A DNA stretch of 64,000 nt from Gilvibacter sediminis (GTDB taxonomy: Bacteria > Bacteroidota > Bacteroidia > Flavobacteriales > Flavobacteriaceae), in assembly GCF_028561565.1 (NCBI RefSeq), contig NZ_JAQQTE010000019.1, positions 82,586 through 146,585 on the forward strand. The letters are read 5' to 3'. The notes under the pieces were generated by a model. The model had not been told where the DNA came from. It worked only from the letters and a program-made list of their open reading frames with translations, and did not search any database. Shown here piece after piece: positions 52,112-62,093 of this stretch; the stretch's first letter is position 1, and each line of letters begins with the position of its first letter. The position numbers were made by a program, and so were the translations under genes.

Positions 52112-53116
52112 TTGCCTACTTCCTTAAAGACATACAATACTTTTGGCATTGATGCACAAGCTGCAGATTTTATTGAGATCAGCAGCCAACAGCAATTGCA
52201 AGATCTTCTGAGTGAAGATGGCCCTAAGGATTATTTTGTACTCGGTGGTGGTAGTAATATGTTGCTTTGCGCGGCGATTGAGCAAACCGTACTGCACATT
52301 AACAACAAAGGAATTCGAGAAGTTTCTCGTACCGAAGATTACATCACCCTAGAATTTCAAGCGGGCGAGAATTGGCACGATGTTGTTATGTACTGTGTGG
52401 ACAACAACTACGGCGGCATTGAAAATCTAGCACTCATCCCCGGAAAGATCGGAGCGGCTCCAATACAAAATATTGGCGCCTATGGCGTGGAACTCAAAGA
52501 CGTTTTTGTTTCCTGCACGGCTGTTGAGATTGCGACTGGAAACTTAAAGACTTTTGATCTGGAGGATTGCCAATTCGGCTATCGCGATTCAGTTTTTAAG
52601 AATGAACTTAAAGGAGCCTATATCATCACTTCTGTTAGTTTAAAACTGAGTCTTGACAATCATGCTTTGAGCACTTCTTACGGTGCGATAAATACAGAAT
52701 TAGAAAATCTCAATCTGATTCCTTCTGTAGCCAATATAGCTCAAGCGGTGATCAATATCAGAAGTAGCAAATTGCCAGATCCAGCACAGATCGGTAACAG
52801 TGGTAGTTTCTTTAAAAATCCTGTGATCAGCAGGGCAGCTTTTGAGGTGTTTCAATCAAACAACCCAGATGCTCCATTTTACGAGGTCAGTGAGACGGAA
52901 GTAAAAGTTCCTGCAGGCTGGCTTATAGAACATGCCGGTTTTAAAGGCAAGCGTTTTGGAGACGCAGGTGTTCACGACAGACAAGCGTTGGTCCTGGTCA
53001 ATCACGGAAATGCTACTGGACAAGAAATTTGGTCTCTTGCGCAAAGAATTCAAAAGGAGGTTTTGGAAAAATTCGGAATCGCGCTACAAGCAGAAGTCAA
53101 TCTGATTGGCTGCTGA
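52112..53116 (+). CDS. murB: UDP-N-acetylenolpyruvoylglucosamine reductase
   Basis: FAD enzyme that makes UDP-N-acetylmuramic acid. 334 residues; starts at TTG (52112), as no ATG lies in frame between the stop upstream and LGGGSNMLL. Other marks: ALIPGKIGAAPIQNIGAYG, catalytic Ser in GNSGSFFKNP, Glu in AEVNLIG at the end. Last 20 bp overlap the convergent lipoprotein gene. Confidence 0.94.
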   Translation: MPTSLKTYNTFGIDAQAADFIEISSQQQLQDLLSEDGPKDYFVLGGGSNMLLCAAIEQTVLHINNKGIREVSRTEDYITLEFQAGENWHDVVMYCVDNNYGGIENLALIPGKIGAAPIQNIGAYGVELKDVFVSCTAVEIATGNLKTFDLEDCQFGYRDSVFKNELKGAYIITSVSLKLSLDNHALSTSYGAINTELENLNLIPSVANIAQAVINIRSSKLPDPAQIGNSGSFFKNPVISRAAFEVFQSNNPDAPFYEVSETEVKVPAGWLIEHAGFKGKRFGDAGVHDRQALVLVNHGNATGQEIWSLAQRIQKEVLEKFGIALQAEVNLIGC

Positions 53117-53654
53117 TTGGTCTTAGCAAATGCAACAACCCATTGGCGGCTCTAATATCCGTTTGCCACATCAGATAGCGTTTCCCAGAAGGGTCTTCTA
53201 CTAAGAGACTGTCAGAAGCTCGACTAAAAACCCATTCTTTTCCACTAGTGCTCATCGCAGAAAATCGCGGCCTAAATCCGTTGAGTTCTTCCATGATCTG
53301 CGGACTGCCTAAAGACTGCTCCAATAGATAATCATCCAAATTTGTATCCTTGCAGTCTTTGCGAGACAGCATTGAGCTTGGCACCAACAAGGTTTTCTCT
53401 CCACTGGAAAATTTAAGCGCATCTGCAAAACGCATATAGGTTGAATCTTCACGTGCTTGATCGCTTAGGCGTTCTGCCAAGCGCAAGTGCAGGCCATCTA
53501 CTACGGCTACTTTAATTGGAGGTGGTGGCGGAGCGATCGTGTCGATTGCAGGAGCTGCAACCCGTTCCACTGGAACCTCAGCTTTCTCCTGCTTACAACT
53601 AAAAAGTAGTAAACTCCACACCAAAAGAATTAAGTATTTTTTTGCAGCCCTCAT
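53097..53654 (-). CDS. Proline-rich lipoprotein, unknown
   Basis: 185 residues with a lipoprotein signal ending at Cys20 (LLLFSC), followed by a Pro-rich linker (APAIDTIAPPPPPIK) and a 130-residue domain without recognised family. The Pro linker suggests reach across the periplasm. It converges on murB. Confidence 0.7.
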   Translation of the reverse strand: MRAAKKYLILLVWSLLLFSCKQEKAEVPVERVAAPAIDTIAPPPPPIKVAVVDGLHLRLAERLSDQAREDSTYMRFADALKFSSGEKTLLVPSSMLSRKDCKDTNLDDYLLEQSLGSPQIMEELNGFRPRFSAMSTSGKEWVFSRASDSLLVEDPSGKRYLMWQTDIRAANGLLHLLRPISSQSD

Positions 53655-53748
53655 CGAACTAAAGATATCAAAAGATTGTATTTTTGCAGGGTGAATTGGT
53701 CAGATAATCCATTGAAGACGAATTCTTAAAGCTCAAAGCACAAGCATA

Positions 53749-53949
53749 ATGAAACTACTCTTACTCACACTTGGACTGTTACTGTTAGCCTTTGCAGGGA
53801 TTGCCATTAAAATCTGGGCAAAGAAAGACGGCGAATTCGCCGGTACTTGTGCTAGCCAAAATCCAATGCTCAACAAAGAAGGAGAAGCTTGCGGATTCTG
53901 CGGCAAAATGCCTAGCGAGTTTGGTTCTTGTAACGAGTCTAGCAAGTAA
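53749..53949 (+). CDS. Small Cys-rich membrane protein
   Basis: 66 residues: one membrane helix (about 2-22), then GEFAGTCASQNP and EACGFCGKMP with Cys at 33, 48, 51 and 60. The arrangement of a Cys and a CxxC after a helix is reminiscent of the NqrM/DUF539 family, which helps Na+-NQR maturation, but the match is loose. It precedes the glycosyltransferase by 6 bp. Confidence 0.65.
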   Translation: MKLLLLTLGLLLLAFAGIAIKIWAKKDGEFAGTCASQNPMLNKEGEACGFCGKMPSEFGSCNESSK

Positions 53950-53955
53950 TCTTTT

Positions 53956-55050
53956 TTGACGCCACTGGTTTACATAGCCCTGGGCGTACTGCTGATCAAC
54001 CTGCTGTACTACTTTGTTTTTATGTACTTCGGATGGAGCAAAAACCCTGCTCCGCAGACCTCAAAGGTCTATCCTGTATCCTTAGTGGTTTGTGCAAAGA
54101 ATGAAGCAGAAAATCTAGAAAAGAACATCCCGATTTGGCTTAGGCAAAACCATCCTGATTTTGAACTAGTTTTAATTGATGACGCCTCTACAGATGCAAC
54201 TGCAGACCTCATAGATCGCTTTAGCAATCAAGATCCACGGATTACTCCAGTCTATGTAAAAGCCAACGAACGTTTTCACAATTCCAAAAAATACGCATTG
54301 ACCTTGGGCATTAAAAAAGCCAAACACACCCGTATGGTTTTCACGGATGCGGATTGCGTTCCAGATTCTACCAATTGGCTAAGCACCTTGAGTCAGTATT
54401 TCAGTTCAGAAAAACAACTGGTACTGGGATTCGGTGGGTATCAAAAACGCTTTGGATTGCTTAACGCCCTGATCCGTTTTGAGACCTTTACCACTGCGCT
54501 ACAATATTTCTCTTATGCTCAGGCCGGGAAACCTTATATGGGCGTCGGAAGAAATTTAGGATATACCAAGATCCTATTTGAAGAGCAAAAGGGCTTTGCT
54601 AGTCATATCAAAATTCAGTCGGGTGATGACGACCTTTTTGTCAATCAGGTAGCAACTGCTCAAAACACGACCTACTGTCTAGACCCGGAGAGCTTTACCA
54701 CATCGGAACCCAAGTCCAGTTTTGCGGCTTGGATCAGACAAAAAAGAAGACATATCAGCACGGCTAAACACTACAAAACATTCTTTAAAAATGCTTTAGG
54801 GCTTTACTATTTGGGGAATCTTGGGTTTTGGACTGTGTTAATTTTGCTTGCAATAACAAATCTGCAATACGCGCTAATTTATCTAGGACTTAGAACAGTC
54901 CTGCAGTGGTTGGCTTACTCAGGAGCTGGAAAAAAATTAAAAGCGCTAGACTTGGTTTTGGCAGCTCCCGTCTTGGAGTTGTTTCTCATCTGTTTCCAAA
55001 TGAGTATATTTATAACCAATCTTCTAAGCCCAAAACCCACTTGGAAATAA
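53956..55050 (+). CDS. Membrane glycosyltransferase family 2
   Basis: 364 residues, TTG start. One N-terminal membrane helix and two or three C-terminal ones frame a GT-A domain: VVCAKNEAENLEKNIPIWL, VLIDDASTDATADL, VFTDADCVPDS (DxD-like) and SGDDDLFVNQVAT plus KRRHISTAKHY, the Q/RxxRW-type end. It transfers a sugar to a lipid or polymer at the membrane; target unknown. The sigma-factor gene starts inside its last codons. Confidence 0.87.
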   Translation: MTPLVYIALGVLLINLLYYFVFMYFGWSKNPAPQTSKVYPVSLVVCAKNEAENLEKNIPIWLRQNHPDFELVLIDDASTDATADLIDRFSNQDPRITPVYVKANERFHNSKKYALTLGIKKAKHTRMVFTDADCVPDSTNWLSTLSQYFSSEKQLVLGFGGYQKRFGLLNALIRFETFTTALQYFSYAQAGKPYMGVGRNLGYTKILFEEQKGFASHIKIQSGDDDLFVNQVATAQNTTYCLDPESFTTSEPKSSFAAWIRQKRRHISTAKHYKTFFKNALGLYYLGNLGFWTVLILLAITNLQYALIYLGLRTVLQWLAYSGAGKKLKALDLVLAAPVLELFLICFQMSIFITNLLSPKPTWK

Positions 55051-55613
55051 ACGAGCAAAAGATTGCTTCAGCTATAGATAAAGCCCTTAAAGGAGACCAA
55101 ATTGCCTTTAATACTTTGCTGAATACCTATTGGAATCAAGTCTACGGATTCCAACTCAAGCGCTTAAAAGATGAATACGAGGCGGAAGAGATCACCATCC
55201 AGACCTTCTCTAAGGCTTTTGATAAGTTGAGTACATATGATCCCAAATACGCATTCAATACCTGGCTGATCACCATCTCCAAGAATCTGCAGATTGACAA
55301 ATCCAGAAAGAAAAACAATCAACCAGAAATAGACCGATACACCTCCGCCAGCGAACACCTAAAAAAGGTTGCAGATAATGCACCAACCGCAGAAGACAAA
55401 CTCATCACCGAGCAAAATCTGGCAGAACTCTTGGCCATGATCAAACAACTCAAGCCGCATTATCAAGAAGTGATCAACCTGCGTTATTTCCAGGAAAAGT
55501 CATACAATGAGATCTCCGAGGCTATGGAAGAATCGCTTAGCAACGTAAAAGTAAAGTTGCTTCGGGCAAAAAATCTACTGGCAACTCTTATCAAATCCAA
55601 ACGCCAAGGCTAA
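55041..55613 (+). CDS. ECF-like sigma-70 family RNA polymerase sigma factor
   Basis: 190 residues from the TTG at 55041, which overlaps the glycosyltransferase stop (55050). Region 2: WNQVYGFQLKRLKDEYEAEEITIQTFSKAF and the -10-binding WLITISKNLQID; region 4: LKPHYQEVINLRYFQEKSYNEISEAM. No anti-sigma gene adjoins it. Its stop overlaps the transporter start by one base. Confidence 0.88.
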   Translation: MEINEQKIASAIDKALKGDQIAFNTLLNTYWNQVYGFQLKRLKDEYEAEEITIQTFSKAFDKLSTYDPKYAFNTWLITISKNLQIDKSRKKNNQPEIDRYTSASEHLKKVADNAPTAEDKLITEQNLAELLAMIKQLKPHYQEVINLRYFQEKSYNEISEAMEESLSNVKVKLLRAKNLLATLIKSKRQG

Positions 55614-56836
55614 TGCAATGGGCACAGACCATACGCAAATTGGGCCCCGGTTTTCTATTTGCTGGAGCCGCTATTGGAGTATCGCATTTGGTGCAATCCA
55701 CAAGAGCTGGAGCCGATTTCGGCTTAGGTTTACTCTGGGCCTTATTGCTGATCAACTTGGCCAAATATCCCTTCTTTGAATTCGGACCGCGCTATGCCAT
55801 GGCTACTGGAGAAAGTCTTTTAGAAGGCTATAAAAAACTTGGTCGGCCTGCGCTGATCGCTTACTTCGTAATCACCTTAGCAACCATGTTCACCATACAA
55901 ACGGCGGTGACCATTGTGACCTCAGGCATTGCCAGCAGCCTTTTTGGCGGACAAGACACCACGCTTTGGAGCGCCATTATCACAGGAATCTGTTTTCTGA
56001 TCCTGATTCTTGGGCGTTACAGGGTCTTGGACAGTTTGATGAAGATCATCATAATCTGTTTGACCATAAGTACGCTGATCGCCGTGGCCTTGGCACTCAC
56101 AAATAACAGCGATGTAAATTGGCAGCAACAATTGCCAGACACAGCAATGGGAATTGGGTTTTTAATAGCCTTTATGGGATGGATGCCTGCGCCTTTAGAC
56201 ATCTCCATATGGCATTCTATGTGGACCCTTGAAAAAAAGAAGATCACAGATTCTATAACTCCAAAACAGTCGCGCTTTGATTTTAATGTAGGTTATATCG
56301 CCACGGTGATTCTAGCCATTTGCTTTCTGCTATTAGGTGGATTGGTAATGTTTGGCAGCGGTCAACAATTTTCAAGCCGCGGAGCGGTCTTTGCCAATCA
56401 ACTCATTGAAATGTATACCGTGAACCTCGGAGAAGGTACACGATACATCATTGGAATAGCTGCCTTAACCACTATGTTCAGCACCACTTTAACCACTTTG
56501 GACGCCTCTCCAAGAGCTATGGCGCGTACCACGGAACTCTTGCGTGATCGAGAAATGCCTAAAGCCTATTTGACCTGGTTGATCATTTTGGTTCTTGGAA
56601 CTACCGGGATCTTTGTCTTTTTGACCCGCGTAGAAGGTTTGATGGGTATTCTGATAGAGGTTGCAACCGTTCTTTCCTTTTTAACGGCACCATTTTACGC
56701 CGGACTCAATTTAAGGCTCGTAACCAGCAAACATATGCCTGAGCAGCACAAACCCTCAAAACCCTTGTATATTCTGGCTTGGATAGGAATGCTCACACTA
56801 ATTAGTTTTAGCATTTGGTATCTTTTCACGCTCTAG
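55613..56836 (+). CDS. NRAMP-family transporter without canonical metal-binding motifs
   Basis: 407 residues, about 11 membrane helices. Family fold is recognisable from LGPGFLFAGAAIGVSH onward, but the helix-1 DPGN is GVSH and the helix-6 MPH is MPA (GWMPAPLDIS). Canonical NRAMPs use these residues for Mn2+/Fe2+. This protein may carry another ion or substrate. It starts on the last base of the sigma-factor stop. Confidence 0.87.
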   Translation: MQWAQTIRKLGPGFLFAGAAIGVSHLVQSTRAGADFGLGLLWALLLINLAKYPFFEFGPRYAMATGESLLEGYKKLGRPALIAYFVITLATMFTIQTAVTIVTSGIASSLFGGQDTTLWSAIITGICFLILILGRYRVLDSLMKIIIICLTISTLIAVALALTNNSDVNWQQQLPDTAMGIGFLIAFMGWMPAPLDISIWHSMWTLEKKKITDSITPKQSRFDFNVGYIATVILAICFLLLGGLVMFGSGQQFSSRGAVFANQLIEMYTVNLGEGTRYIIGIAALTTMFSTTLTTLDASPRAMARTTELLRDREMPKAYLTWLIILVLGTTGIFVFLTRVEGLMGILIEVATVLSFLTAPFYAGLNLRLVTSKHMPEQHKPSKPLYILAWIGMLTLISFSIWYLFTL

Positions 56837-56856
56837 TAGAATTAGTGCTTTCTTCG

Positions 56857-56864
56857 TAACTTTG
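56857..56864 (+). promoter_or_regulatory. -7 box of lipA
   Basis: TAACTTTG, 16 bp before the lipA ATG. Confidence 0.55.
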
Positions 56865-56880
56865 TAGTGTAAAATTGTTT

Positions 56881-57753
56881 ATGGAAATTCAAGAAGCGAC
56901 ACCGAAAAAAGCGACAGCCAAACCCAAATGGTTGCGGGTAAAACTTCCTACTGGGAAGAAGTACACCGAACTGCGCGGCTTGGTCGATAAATACGACTTA
57001 CATACTATTTGTACCTCTGGTAGCTGCCCGAATATGGGAGAGTGCTGGACAGAAGGTACAGCAACTTTCATGATCCTGGGGAATATTTGTACCCGTTCCT
57101 GCGGATTTTGCGGCGTAAAAACCGGAAGACCAGAAACCGTTGCCTGGGATGAACCCGAAAAGGTAGCGCGCTCTATTAAACTCATGAACATCAAGCACGC
57201 GGTGATCACCTCTGTGGATCGCGATGACTTGAAAGATATGGGTTCAATTATTTGGGCGGAGACTGTAAAGGCCATCCGAAGAATGAATCCAGACACTACC
57301 CTAGAGACGCTGATCCCTGATTTTCAAGGAATCACCCGTCATATTGACCGTATAGTAGCCGTAAAGCCAGAAGTGGTCTCACACAATATGGAAACGGTTA
57401 AGCGTTTGACGCGCGAGGTACGTATTCAAGCTAAGTACGAACGCAGCCTAGAGGTTTTGCGCTATTTGAAGCAAGAAGGAATCAACCGCACTAAAAGCGG
57501 AATTATGCTCGGGCTTGGAGAAACAGAAGCCGAAGTCATCCAAACCATGGAAGATCTACGCGGTGTTGGATTGGATATTGTGACCATTGGACAATACCTT
57601 CAGCCTTCTAAAAAACACCTGCCTATAAAAGAATTCATTACCCCGGAGCAATTCAAGAAATACGAACAACTCGGATTAGAGATGGGCTTTAGACATGTAG
57701 AAAGTGGTGCATTAGTTCGCTCTTCTTACAAGGCTCAGAAACACCTTACTTAA
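56881..57753 (+). CDS. lipA: Lipoyl synthase
   Basis: Radical-SAM enzyme that inserts sulfur at C6 and C8 of octanoyl groups. 290 residues from the ATG at 56881. Auxiliary cluster [12 protein letters not shown] (Cys44, 49, 55) and radical-SAM CTRSCGFC (Cys70, 74, 77); the C-terminal RSSY is present in LVRSSYKAQ. All six cluster cysteines are intact. gap follows after 9 bp. Confidence 0.96.
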   Translation: MEIQEATPKKATAKPKWLRVKLPTGKKYTELRGLVDKYDLHTICTSGSCPNMGECWTEGTATFMILGNICTRSCGFCGVKTGRPETVAWDEPEKVARSIKLMNIKHAVITSVDRDDLKDMGSIIWAETVKAIRRMNPDTTLETLIPDFQGITRHIDRIVAVKPEVVSHNMETVKRLTREVRIQAKYERSLEVLRYLKQEGINRTKSGIMLGLGETEAEVIQTMEDLRGVGLDIVTIGQYLQPSKKHLPIKEFITPEQFKKYEQLGLEMGFRHVESGALVRSSYKAQKHLT

Positions 57754-57762
57754 GCACAGGTC

Positions 57763-58758
57763 ATGGCGAAGATCAAGGTTGCCATCAACGGATTTGGCCG
57801 TATCGGTCGTACGTTTTTCAAGACTGTTTATCAACATCCTGATATTGAGGTGGTGGCCATTAACGATCTGGCAGACGCCAAAACTTTGGCGCATCTTCTA
57901 AAGTATGACAGCATCCATGGTGTTTTCAATGCCGATATAAGCGACACACAATCAGGAATACTTATCAATGGCATTGCGATTCCGCTGAGTAATAATTCAA
58001 GCCCGCAAAACTGCCATTGGCCAGAAGTAGATGTTGTTGTGGAAGCTTCCGGAAAGTTTAAGGAGCGTCAACAACTCGAAGGACATTTAAAGGCCGGCGC
58101 CAAAAAAGTGATATTAAGTGTACCTCCTGCTGATGATGATATCCCGATGGTTGTTTTAGGCGTGAATGATCAACTCTTAGATTCTGAGGAGACGATCATT
58201 TCCAACGCTTCTTGTACGACCAACAATGCCGCTCCCATGGTGCAGATCATTGATCAACTCTGCGGTGTGGAGCAAGCCTATATCACTACCGTTCACTCTT
58301 ACACCACCGACCAAAGTCTGCACGATCAGCCGCATCGAGACCTGAGGCGAGCGAGAGCGGCGGGACAATCTATAGTTCCCACCACCACTGGAGCTGCCAA
58401 AGCACTGACTAAGATCTTTCCAGATTTAGCCGATGTCATTGGTGGTTGTGGAATTCGAGTGCCGGTTCCTAACGGTTCCATGACAGACATCACTTTCAAC
58501 GTAAAGGAGACTGTAAGTATCGAGCAGATCAACAAAGCTTTTCAAGAGGCTGCAGAAGGTCGTTTAAAGGGAATTCTGGACTATACGGAAGATCCTATAG
58601 TCTCTATTGATATTGTTGGAAATAAGCACTCTTGCGTCTTTGATTCAGACATGACTTCGGTGATTGGGCGCATGGTCAAGATCATTGGTTGGTATGACAA
58701 TGAAAGCGGTTATTCGCAACGTTTAGCCGACTTAATCGTCTCGGTTTGTAAGAAATAA
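57763..58758 (+). CDS. gap: Type I glyceraldehyde-3-phosphate dehydrogenase
   Basis: 331 residues. NAD motif INGFGRIGRTFFK at 8-20, Cys151 in SNASCTTNNAAPM, and HSYTTDQSLHDQPH. The Asp after the second strand (VVAINDLAD) is the NAD-type. Glycolytic or gluconeogenic. Probably co-transcribed with lipA. Confidence 0.95.
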   Translation: MAKIKVAINGFGRIGRTFFKTVYQHPDIEVVAINDLADAKTLAHLLKYDSIHGVFNADISDTQSGILINGIAIPLSNNSSPQNCHWPEVDVVVEASGKFKERQQLEGHLKAGAKKVILSVPPADDDIPMVVLGVNDQLLDSEETIISNASCTTNNAAPMVQIIDQLCGVEQAYITTVHSYTTDQSLHDQPHRDLRRARAAGQSIVPTTTGAAKALTKIFPDLADVIGGCGIRVPVPNGSMTDITFNVKETVSIEQINKAFQEAAEGRLKGILDYTEDPIVSIDIVGNKHSCVFDSDMTSVIGRMVKIIGWYDNESGYSQRLADLIVSVCKK

Positions 58759-58783
58759 CTATATTTAGCCCGTAATTCTATCC

Positions 58784-61036
58784 ATGAACGGCCAAATAAT
58801 TCGATATATAACGGCTCTGTTCCTCCTGTGTGTATGCCCTTCCCCCGCTCAAGAGCAGGGATCCCCTTTGTCCAATAGACAAGACACGATAAACGAGATC
58901 ATACAGCTGCAAAACCGCGCCAGGGCTGCGATCATACGCCAAGACCTAGGTTCTGTTTTGACCGATCTCAACAAGGCTCATGACATGGCTGAGGCCCTCC
59001 AAGACGCAGAAACTGAAGCGTCCTGCGATAACGAATTGGCTAAATTCTACTACAGCGTGCGCGAGTTTGACAAAGCCTCTGAACGCGTTGCCAGGGTGAT
59101 CGAATTGCTAAAAAATCAAGACGAATCTCCAGAAATAGCCGAAGCTTATCTGATTCAGGCGCAAATATTTATGAAGGATGGCGATTATACACAAGCTTCC
59201 TCCAGTTTAGATAAAGCTTTTGCCATCTACGAGCGCCAAGAAGACGAGAGCGCAATGGCTCGCATTCAACTCAACAAAGGATTGTTGGCCTTAGAGCGCG
59301 AAAATCCGACCAGTGCAGTGAATTATTTGGAAGCTGCATTGACCACATTTCAAGAATTAGGCGTGGGTTACTACACGGCTCAGGCGCAGATCAACAAGGC
59401 GAAAGCCTTGATGGAACTCTCTGACAATCCATCGGCCTCCATTATAACGCAGGCGGAAGAAGCCTTGGAGAGCGCGGTTACCATCAGCAAGGAAAATAAT
59501 TATGCCCAAATAATGACTGACAGTTATTTGGTGCGCAGTAAACTTCATGTGGTCAAAGGTAATTTTGAATCTGCCTATGCACTCTTGGAGACCTATCACG
59601 AAAAAAAGGACGCCCAAAGCGATTTGAGCAACGAGCTCATGGCCAAGGACAATCCCTTTAGGCTGGATAGTGGTGAATACGACGAGATCATTGCAGAATT
59701 AGAAGCAAATCTGGCTAAAAAGGACAGCTCAATAAAGATGAACAACTTCACCTCTACTTTGAGTATTGCGCTGATCACCATCTTGTCCTTATTGACCTTA
59801 TCACTTTATAAGAACAACAATCTGCGAGCAAAAGCCAACGATCTTTTGCAGGAAAAGAACAGCGAACTGCAACTCGCCAAAGAAAAAGCAGAGAAAGCTT
59901 CATTGGCCAAAGCTCAGTTCCTTTCTACCATTACGCATGAACTTAGAACGCCGCTTTATGCCGTAACAGGGCTCACTCACTTATTGCTGGAAGAGAATCC
60001 GATGGAGCATCAGAAAGAGCACTTGAACTCTTTGAAATTCTCTGGTGACTACTTGCTATCGTTGATCAACAACATTTTGGATCTCAATAAGCTCGAGGCT
60101 AACAAGGTTGAAATTGAGCGCACTACCTTCAATTTGAAGAAACGCGTGAACGATGTGTTGGTGGCTTTGAAAAAATCTGCAGACGACAGAAACAACAAAC
60201 TTATTTTGGAGTTCGATGATAGCATCCCTTCTAAACTATTGGGTGATCCGCTTAAAATTTCACAGATCTTGATCAACCTTATCGGTAACTCGGTGAAGTT
60301 TACAGAAAATGGAATGGTTGCCCTGCGCGTGCACAAAATTGGAGAGACTGATGCTCACGTGAATTTGCATTTTGAAGTGGAGGATAACGGAGTTGGAATC
60401 TCCAAAAAGAAGCAGAAAAGTATTTTTGAGACCTTCTCTCAAGGCTCATTGCAGATCAACCGCAAATTTGGTGGTACCGGTTTAGGATTATCTATTGTAA
60501 AGAACCTCTTGCAATTGATGAACTCAAAGATCCAACTGGAAAGTCAGCTTGGAAAAGGATCTAAGTTCTCCTTTGATATTAAGTTTGCGATCTCTGATCA
60601 ATTTAAAGAAGACAAGAACCCTCACAACATCATCTACGATATTGACTACGTTGCCTTAGAGAACCTCTCTGTGCTTGTGGTGGAAGACAATAAGATCAAC
60701 CAAATGATCACCAAGAAGATCTTGGAAAAGAACAAGATGAAGTGTGATGTGGCGGACAACGGAGAGACAGCTGTAGAGCTAATTCAGCAGAACAACTACC
60801 ACATTGTTTTGATGGATATCCACATGCCGGGAATTAGCGGAATTGAAGCTACTCAGAAGGTCCGTGAATTCAATAAAGAACTCCCGATCATTGCTTTGAC
60901 AGCGGTAACTATTGATGAAAATCTAGACGAATTCTACCGTGCTGGATTCAACGAGATCATCCCTAAACCCTTCAAGACGGAAGAATTCTTTGAGAAGATC
61001 CACCGTACCTTGTTTATGAACAAGACACCGGTCTAA
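58784..61036 (+). CDS. Hybrid sensor histidine kinase with TPR sensor region
   Basis: 750 residues: signal sequence (1-22), periplasmic TPR-like repeats (about 35-290), one membrane helix (322-342), coiled linker, HisKA with His385 in TITHELRTPL, HATPase (N-box LINLIGNSVKFTENG, GGTGLGLSIVKNL) and a C-terminal receiver with Asp678 in VLMDIHMPGISG. There is no output domain, so the signal probably passes on by phosphorelay or to another regulator. Its stop overlaps lpxK by 4 bp. Confidence 0.93.
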   Translation: MNGQIIRYITALFLLCVCPSPAQEQGSPLSNRQDTINEIIQLQNRARAAIIRQDLGSVLTDLNKAHDMAEALQDAETEASCDNELAKFYYSVREFDKASERVARVIELLKNQDESPEIAEAYLIQAQIFMKDGDYTQASSSLDKAFAIYERQEDESAMARIQLNKGLLALERENPTSAVNYLEAALTTFQELGVGYYTAQAQINKAKALMELSDNPSASIITQAEEALESAVTISKENNYAQIMTDSYLVRSKLHVVKGNFESAYALLETYHEKKDAQSDLSNELMAKDNPFRLDSGEYDEIIAELEANLAKKDSSIKMNNFTSTLSIALITILSLLTLSLYKNNNLRAKANDLLQEKNSELQLAKEKAEKASLAKAQFLSTITHELRTPLYAVTGLTHLLLEENPMEHQKEHLNSLKFSGDYLLSLINNILDLNKLEANKVEIERTTFNLKKRVNDVLVALKKSADDRNNKLILEFDDSIPSKLLGDPLKISQILINLIGNSVKFTENGMVALRVHKIGETDAHVNLHFEVEDNGVGISKKKQKSIFETFSQGSLQINRKFGGTGLGLSIVKNLLQLMNSKIQLESQLGKGSKFSFDIKFAISDQFKEDKNPHNIIYDIDYVALENLSVLVVEDNKINQMITKKILEKNKMKCDVADNGETAVELIQQNNYHIVLMDIHMPGISGIEATQKVREFNKELPIIALTAVTIDENLDEFYRAGFNEIIPKPFKTEEFFEKIHRTLFMNKTPV

Positions 61037-62049
61037 ACGATCTTGTTCCAGTAAGTGTGGACAAAGTCCAAGATTTCAGATTCAAAATACCCTTCTCTAT
61101 CTAGAAAGGCTGTTTCTATAGGTAAGTAATACAAGGCTTTTTTATTGATCTTGTCCCTCAAACGCATATAGTCTTTTTCTGTAGTAATGACCAGTTCACG
61201 TTTTTCGATAAGATTGATCTGTGCCGAAGTGAATTCGTGATGATCTGGATAACGTTGCAAATCAAAATTGCAGCCTTCATCGCGAAGAAAATTCACCAAA
61301 GGCTCTGGGTTGGCGATGCCAGTAACTAGTGTAAAAGGTTTGTCCTTGAGATAATCAATGGACTCTGCTCCTGCGTCGTTCTTAATGAGTCTCCCATAAG
61401 CGATCTTGGTTTTGTAAACCGACTTGCCTGTGAATTCACGCAAACGGAATTCCAACTCCTGCACTTTAGCATGAGCCACTTTCTCTGGGATCTTGGTGAT
61501 CACTACAGCGTCTGCCCGTTTGGCTCCTGCTTTAGATTCGCGCAGGTCGCCTGCGGGTAACAATTGATCATCTAGAAAAGGCTGCTCAAAGGTGGTCAAT
61601 AAAATGGTGTAACCCGCTTTAACTCTTCTGTGTTGGAAAGCATCGTCCAAAAGAATGACCTCTGCTTTGGGCTTGAGTTTTTCAATCCCTTCACGTCTAT
61701 CAGCACATACCGCAACAGTAATTCCTGGATACTTTGTTTTGAATTGCAGCGGCTCGTCGCCGACTTCTTTGGAGGTATGAGAAGACTCGACATATAAAAA
61801 CCCCGAAGTACTTCTTTTGTATCCCCGACTCAGAACGGCAACCTTAAAATCGTCTTTAAGCAAACGGATCAAATACTCGATCATCGGAGATTTTCCCGTG
61901 CCACCAACAGTGAGATTACCCACGCAAATGACGGGAATATCGTAGGCCTCAGAAGTAAAAACACCTTTGTCATACAAAAGGTTTCGCGCAGCAGTAACTC
62001 CGTGATAGATCATGGAGAAAGGAGTGAGCATTTTCCGCAGTTGGGCCAT
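61033..62049 (-). CDS. lpxK: Tetraacyldisaccharide 4'-kinase
   Basis: Phosphorylates the lipid A precursor at the inner membrane. 338 residues with an N-terminal hydrophobic start and the P-loop GNLTVGGTGKS (44-54). LLDDAFQHRRV carries the conserved catalytic region, and LPAGDLRES follows. Normal length. Confidence 0.94.
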   Translation of the reverse strand: MAQLRKMLTPFSMIYHGVTAARNLLYDKGVFTSEAYDIPVICVGNLTVGGTGKSPMIEYLIRLLKDDFKVAVLSRGYKRSTSGFLYVESSHTSKEVGDEPLQFKTKYPGITVAVCADRREGIEKLKPKAEVILLDDAFQHRRVKAGYTILLTTFEQPFLDDQLLPAGDLRESKAGAKRADAVVITKIPEKVAHAKVQELEFRLREFTGKSVYKTKIAYGRLIKNDAGAESIDYLKDKPFTLVTGIANPEPLVNFLRDEGCNFDLQRYPDHHEFTSAQINLIEKRELVITTEKDYMRLRDKINKKALYYLPIETAFLDREGYFESEILDFVHTYWNKIV

Positions 62050-62093
62050 AGCACGAAAGTATACTTTTTTATCTTTACGGTAAAATACACCGC

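Noticed and set aside
54906-55040. N-terminal extension of the sigma-factor frame
   Set aside because: It lies in another frame of the glycosyltransferase; sigma-factor length and region 2 fit the TTG at 55041.
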